Assembly: GCA_019237515.1 (NCBI GenBank)
Contig: JAFAGX010000147.1
Span: 1-7,844, forward strand
Direction: 5' to 3'
From: Acidobacteriaceae bacterium
Lineage (GTDB): Bacteria > Acidobacteriota > Terriglobia > Terriglobales > SbA1
Length of the DNA stretch: 7,844 nucleotides
The notes under the pieces are model-generated. The model did not search any database. It had not been told where the DNA came from and saw nothing but the letters and a program-made list of their open reading frames with translations. Position 1 is the stretch's first letter. Every line of letters begins with the position of its first letter. Position numbers and translations under genes: made by a program. This document shows positions 5,642 through 7,844 of this stretch, in pieces.

Positions 5642-6508
5642 CTATTTCTGGCACCTCGGACAATAGTGGCTGCTCCGTCCCGCAATAACAACACGCTTAA
5701 TCGGTGTTTTGCAAACCAGGCATGGCTCACCTTCGCGACCATAAACCCTATGCTGAAGCTGAAAAAAACCTTCTTCCCCATCGGCATCGACATAGTCCGA
5801 GATCGAAGAGCCTCCAAGATCGATGGCTTCCTTTAACACTTCCTGCACCGCCAAGTACAGGCGGCGGAGATGCTCTTTGCTGAGCGAAGCGGCGCGGCGC
5901 TTCGGCCGGATGCCTGCCCGGAACAGTGCTTCATCGGCGTAGATGTTGCCGACGCCACTCAGTAATTTCTGATTGAGCAAGGCGCTTTTTATCGGTGTCT
6001 TTCTTCCATGAAAGAGCTTCACAAAACGGTCCAATTCCACTTCCAAAGGCTCGACTCCGGGTGCCTGGAAGCCTTGGGCAACGCTCAAACGGCCAAACCG
6101 GCGAGGATCAACGAAGCGCAATTCCCGCCCTGAAGACAACTTGGCGATGAGGTGAGTGTGTTTTTCGACAGGCTCATCAGGTTTGCATACGAGCATGCGT
6201 CCTGTCATACCTAAATGCACGATCCATTGGCTCGTTAACGAGTCGCGTGTTGCTGGATTGGTACGCCGAGAGTTTTTCGAGGGCGAGGGCGCCCGCGCCA
6301 CACGGACCTTTTCCAGGTCAAAGACGATGTGCTTGCCCACTCGACGGACATCCGAAATGCGCGCCGCCTCAAGGCTTTTGGCAATTTCGGATGCCGGTGA
6401 TTTCAGCGGCTCAGGTTTCGACCCTAGCCAGACTGACTCGATAACGTCACCGGTGACCCGCTTGGCTAAACTACGTGCAACGGTCTCGACCTCAGGAAGT
6501 TCAGGCAT
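5642..6508 (-). CDS. mutM: Formamidopyrimidine-DNA glycosylase (Fpg/MutM)
   Basis: Bifunctional base-excision repair enzyme that removes 8-oxoguanine and formamidopyrimidines and nicks the abasic site. The 288-residue protein begins MPELPEVETVARSL. After Met removal Pro2 (family numbering Pro1) is the Schiff-base nucleophile and Glu3 the partner acid, which fixes the ATG at 6506-6508 as the true start. Lys59 in GKHIVF corresponds to the conserved phosphate-contacting lysine (E. coli Lys57). HLGMTGRM (98-105), FVDPRRFGRL (132-141), the helix-two-turn-helix stretch LLSGVGNIYADEALFRAGI (182-200) and the C-terminal zinc finger with Cys263, Cys266, Cys283 and Cys286 are intact, as is Arg278 in the finger loop. 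An extra basic, Ser/Pro/Arg-rich loop of about 20-25 residues (about 70-93) interrupts the N-terminal beta sandwich. The Cys4 finger makes Fpg rather than a plant-type enzyme the right call. No clear Shine-Dalgarno sequence precedes it. Confidence 0.96.
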   Translation of the reverse strand: MPELPEVETVARSLAKRVTGDVIESVWLGSKPEPLKSPASEIAKSLEAARISDVRRVGKHIVFDLEKVRVARAPSPSKNSRRTNPATRDSLTSQWIVHLGMTGRMLVCKPDEPVEKHTHLIAKLSSGRELRFVDPRRFGRLSVAQGFQAPGVEPLEVELDRFVKLFHGRKTPIKSALLNQKLLSGVGNIYADEALFRAGIRPKRRAASLSKEHLRRLYLAVQEVLKEAIDLGGSSISDYVDADGEEGFFQLQHRVYGREGEPCLVCKTPIKRVVIAGRSSHYCPRCQK

Positions 6509-6600
6509 TGGAACGAGTTTATGACATTAGAGAAACTCACGTGATGAGAGATAGCGCCCAGGGGACTGCCACGGGATGAAACGAGTGTTGACTATTCCGA

Positions 6601-6630
6601 TTGCCGACCCCGGTATGGGCAGGTTATCAT
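6601..6630 (+). promoter_or_regulatory. Candidate sigma-70-type promoter for purA
   Basis: TTGCCG (6601-6606, 4 of 6 matches to TTGACA) and TATCAT (6625-6630, 5 of 6 to TATAAT) are separated by 18 bp. The start of transcription would fall near 6637, leaving a leader of about 115 nt before the purA TTG. TTGACT at 6588-6593 is a better -35 by itself, but it has no good -10 at 16-18 bp. The 243-nt region (6509-6751) lies between divergent mutM and purA. I found no credible mutM promoter in it. Confidence 0.4.
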
Positions 6631-6741
6631 TTTGAGTACACCTCTGCTCCGCCTATCCATGTAATTCAGCGACCCGTTTTTCGCGGGCAATGAGTGTGTG
6701 CGACCCCGCATTAGCAACCGGGAAAGCTACGCCATCGTCTT

Positions 6742-6745
6742 GGAG
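6742..6745 (+). promoter_or_regulatory. purA ribosome binding site (decides a TTG start)
   Basis: GGAG lies 6 nt before TTG 6752, an ideal spacing. The other in-frame candidates, TTG 6740 and GTG 6698, have no such site and would add residues not seen in PurA. This supports TTG 6752 as the start. Confidence 0.65.
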
Positions 6746-6751
6746 CTTGCT

Positions 6752-7844
6752 TTGAACAGAGGGAAAACTGCGGTTGTCGTGGGTGCCCAGTGGGGCGACG
6801 AGGGCAAGGGCAAAATTGTCGACGTGCTCTCGGAAAATTTTTCGGTTGTGGCGCGCTATGCTGGTGGCCACAACGCCGGACACACGGTCATCGTGAATGG
6901 CCGAAAGTTCATTCTGCAGTTAATCCCATGCGGGGTTTTGCGCGCTGGCCGCCGCAGCGTGATCGGCAACGGCGTGGTGCTCGACCCCATGGCGTTCCTG
7001 AAAGAGGTGGATGCGCTCTGCGCAGCCGGTATTCAGGTCGCTGGAAATCTTTTTGTCAGCAACCGCGCTCACGTCATCTTGCCTTACCACCGGATGATTG
7101 AACTGGCTTCAGAAAATGCCCCAGGACGCGTGAAGATTGGCACCACTTCCCGTGGGATTGGGCCTGCGTACGAAGACAAAATGGGCCGCCGGGGACTGCG
7201 GGTTGCCGACCTGCTCGATCTGGAACTTCTAAAGACTCACATCGAAAATGCCTGCCGTGAGAAGAACCTGATCGCGCACGCCTTGTTCAATTCGGAGCCG
7301 CTCGACCCGGACAAAATGTATGCGGAGTACGCGGCCGCCTCGGCGAGGATTGCTCCTTTTGTTTGTGACACGGCGTTATTGCTCAACAAAGCCTTGGTCC
7401 GGGGCGAGTCGGTGATGTTCGAAGGAGCGCAAGGCACGATGCTCGATATTGATCACGGCACTTACCCCTTTGTGACTTCTTCGAGTGCGACGTCCGGCGG
7501 GGCGGTAACCGGAACGGGAATCGCGCCCACCGCGATCGACGCCGTCATCGGAGTTACGAAAGCTTACTGCACTCGGGTAGGAGGCGGCCCATTTCCCACG
7601 GAGGCGTTGGATGAAAAAGGGGACGCCTTGCGGGCGCGTGGCAATGAATTTGGCGCCGTCACAGGCCGGCCCCGGCGCTGTGGATGGATCGACTTGCCAC
7701 TGCTTCGCTACGCTGGCATGATTAACGGAATCTCGTGGCTGGTCGTCACGAAGCTGGATGTTTTGGACGAACTTGATCAGATCCCAGTCTGCGTAGGGTA
7801 CAAGGTCGATGGCAAGAGAACCGATGAGATCCCTGCTCAGGACA
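6752..7844 (+). CDS. purA: Adenylosuccinate synthetase, 5' part (3' end beyond the window)
   Basis: PurA joins IMP and aspartate with GTP hydrolysis to give adenylosuccinate, the first committed step to AMP. The frame is open from 6752 to the last base: 364 codons plus one base, of a family length near 430, so about 65 C-terminal residues are missing. The start gives MNRGKTAVVVGAQWGDEGKG. The GTP/IMP loop GDEGKGK (15-21) holds the catalytic Asp16, and GHNAGHTV (39-46) holds the catalytic His44. Further marks are the GTTSRGIGPAYEDK block, FEGAQGTMLDIDHGTYPFVTSS, TRVGGGPFPTE, GRPRRCGWIDL and the guanine-recognition TKLD near 7750. TTG with a good ribosome site is the only start that fits. It is transcribed away from mutM, probably from its own promoter. 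All catalytic residues that can be seen are intact. Confidence 0.96.
   Translation, partial: MNRGKTAVVVGAQWGDEGKGKIVDVLSENFSVVARYAGGHNAGHTVIVNGRKFILQLIPCGVLRAGRRSVIGNGVVLDPMAFLKEVDALCAAGIQVAGNLFVSNRAHVILPYHRMIELASENAPGRVKIGTTSRGIGPAYEDKMGRRGLRVADLLDLELLKTHIENACREKNLIAHALFNSEPLDPDKMYAEYAAASARIAPFVCDTALLLNKALVRGESVMFEGAQGTMLDIDHGTYPFVTSSSATSGGAVTGTGIAPTAIDAVIGVTKAYCTRVGGGPFPTEALDEKGDALRARGNEFGAVTGRPRRCGWIDLPLLRYAGMINGISWLVVTKLDVLDELDQIPVCVGYKVDGKRTDEIPAQD

Noticed and set aside
6537..6544. TCACGTGA palindrome upstream of mutM as an operator
   Set aside because: It is a single 8-bp palindrome with no second copy or aligned promoter, so chance explains it.
6653..6883. Minus-strand ORF of 76 residues over the purA leader and start
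   Set aside because: It is antisense to the conserved GDEGKGK and GHNAGHTV region and to the purA ribosome site, with no domain evidence.
6790..7101. Plus-strand ORF of 103 residues in the purA region
   Set aside because: It is an out-of-frame shadow of purA, whose frame is conserved from 6752 to the window end.

Overview
The window is ordinary, dense housekeeping DNA, probably from an Acidobacteriota (Terriglobia-like) chromosome or metagenome contig. That placement is an inference. It rests on protein style, moderately high GC, the order trpS-scpA-scpB-rluB, and one copy of a dispersed repeat whose minus strand reads 'ATTCTGAGCGCAGCGAGGAAT'. No phage, transposase, CRISPR, rRNA or tRNA signal was seen. 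I found no sign of a new multi-gene system.

Layout. Bases 1-4528 carry a plus-strand run: the 3' part of trpS (tryptophanyl-tRNA synthetase), scpA and scpB (condensin partners of SMC), rluB (23S rRNA pseudouridine synthase family) and hisC (histidinol-phosphate aminotransferase). trpS and scpA overlap by 3 nt and rluB and hisC touch or overlap, so the run looks co-transcribed. Tail-to-tail with hisC, and overlapping it by 26 nt, is a minus-strand pair: mutM (fpg, 8-oxoguanine DNA glycosylase, 5642-6508) followed by a ROK-family glucokinase (4503-5555). After a 243-nt divergent intergenic region, purA (adenylosuccinate synthetase) runs on the plus strand from a TTG start at 6752 and leaves the window without a stop.

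The genes do not form one pathway. They cover translation and ribosome maturation (trpS, rluB), chromosome segregation (scpA, scpB), DNA repair (mutM), sugar phosphorylation (ROK kinase), and histidine and AMP biosynthesis (hisC, purA).

The unusual features lie in the initiation regions. scpA and purA appear to start with TTG. hisC has no ATG, GTG or TTG in a sensible place, and a 9-bp perfect inverted repeat sits where its start should be. The rluB ribosome site and start codon lie inside a 16-bp inverted repeat, just downstream of the dispersed repeat. The scpB ribosome site is built on an 8-bp tandem duplication.
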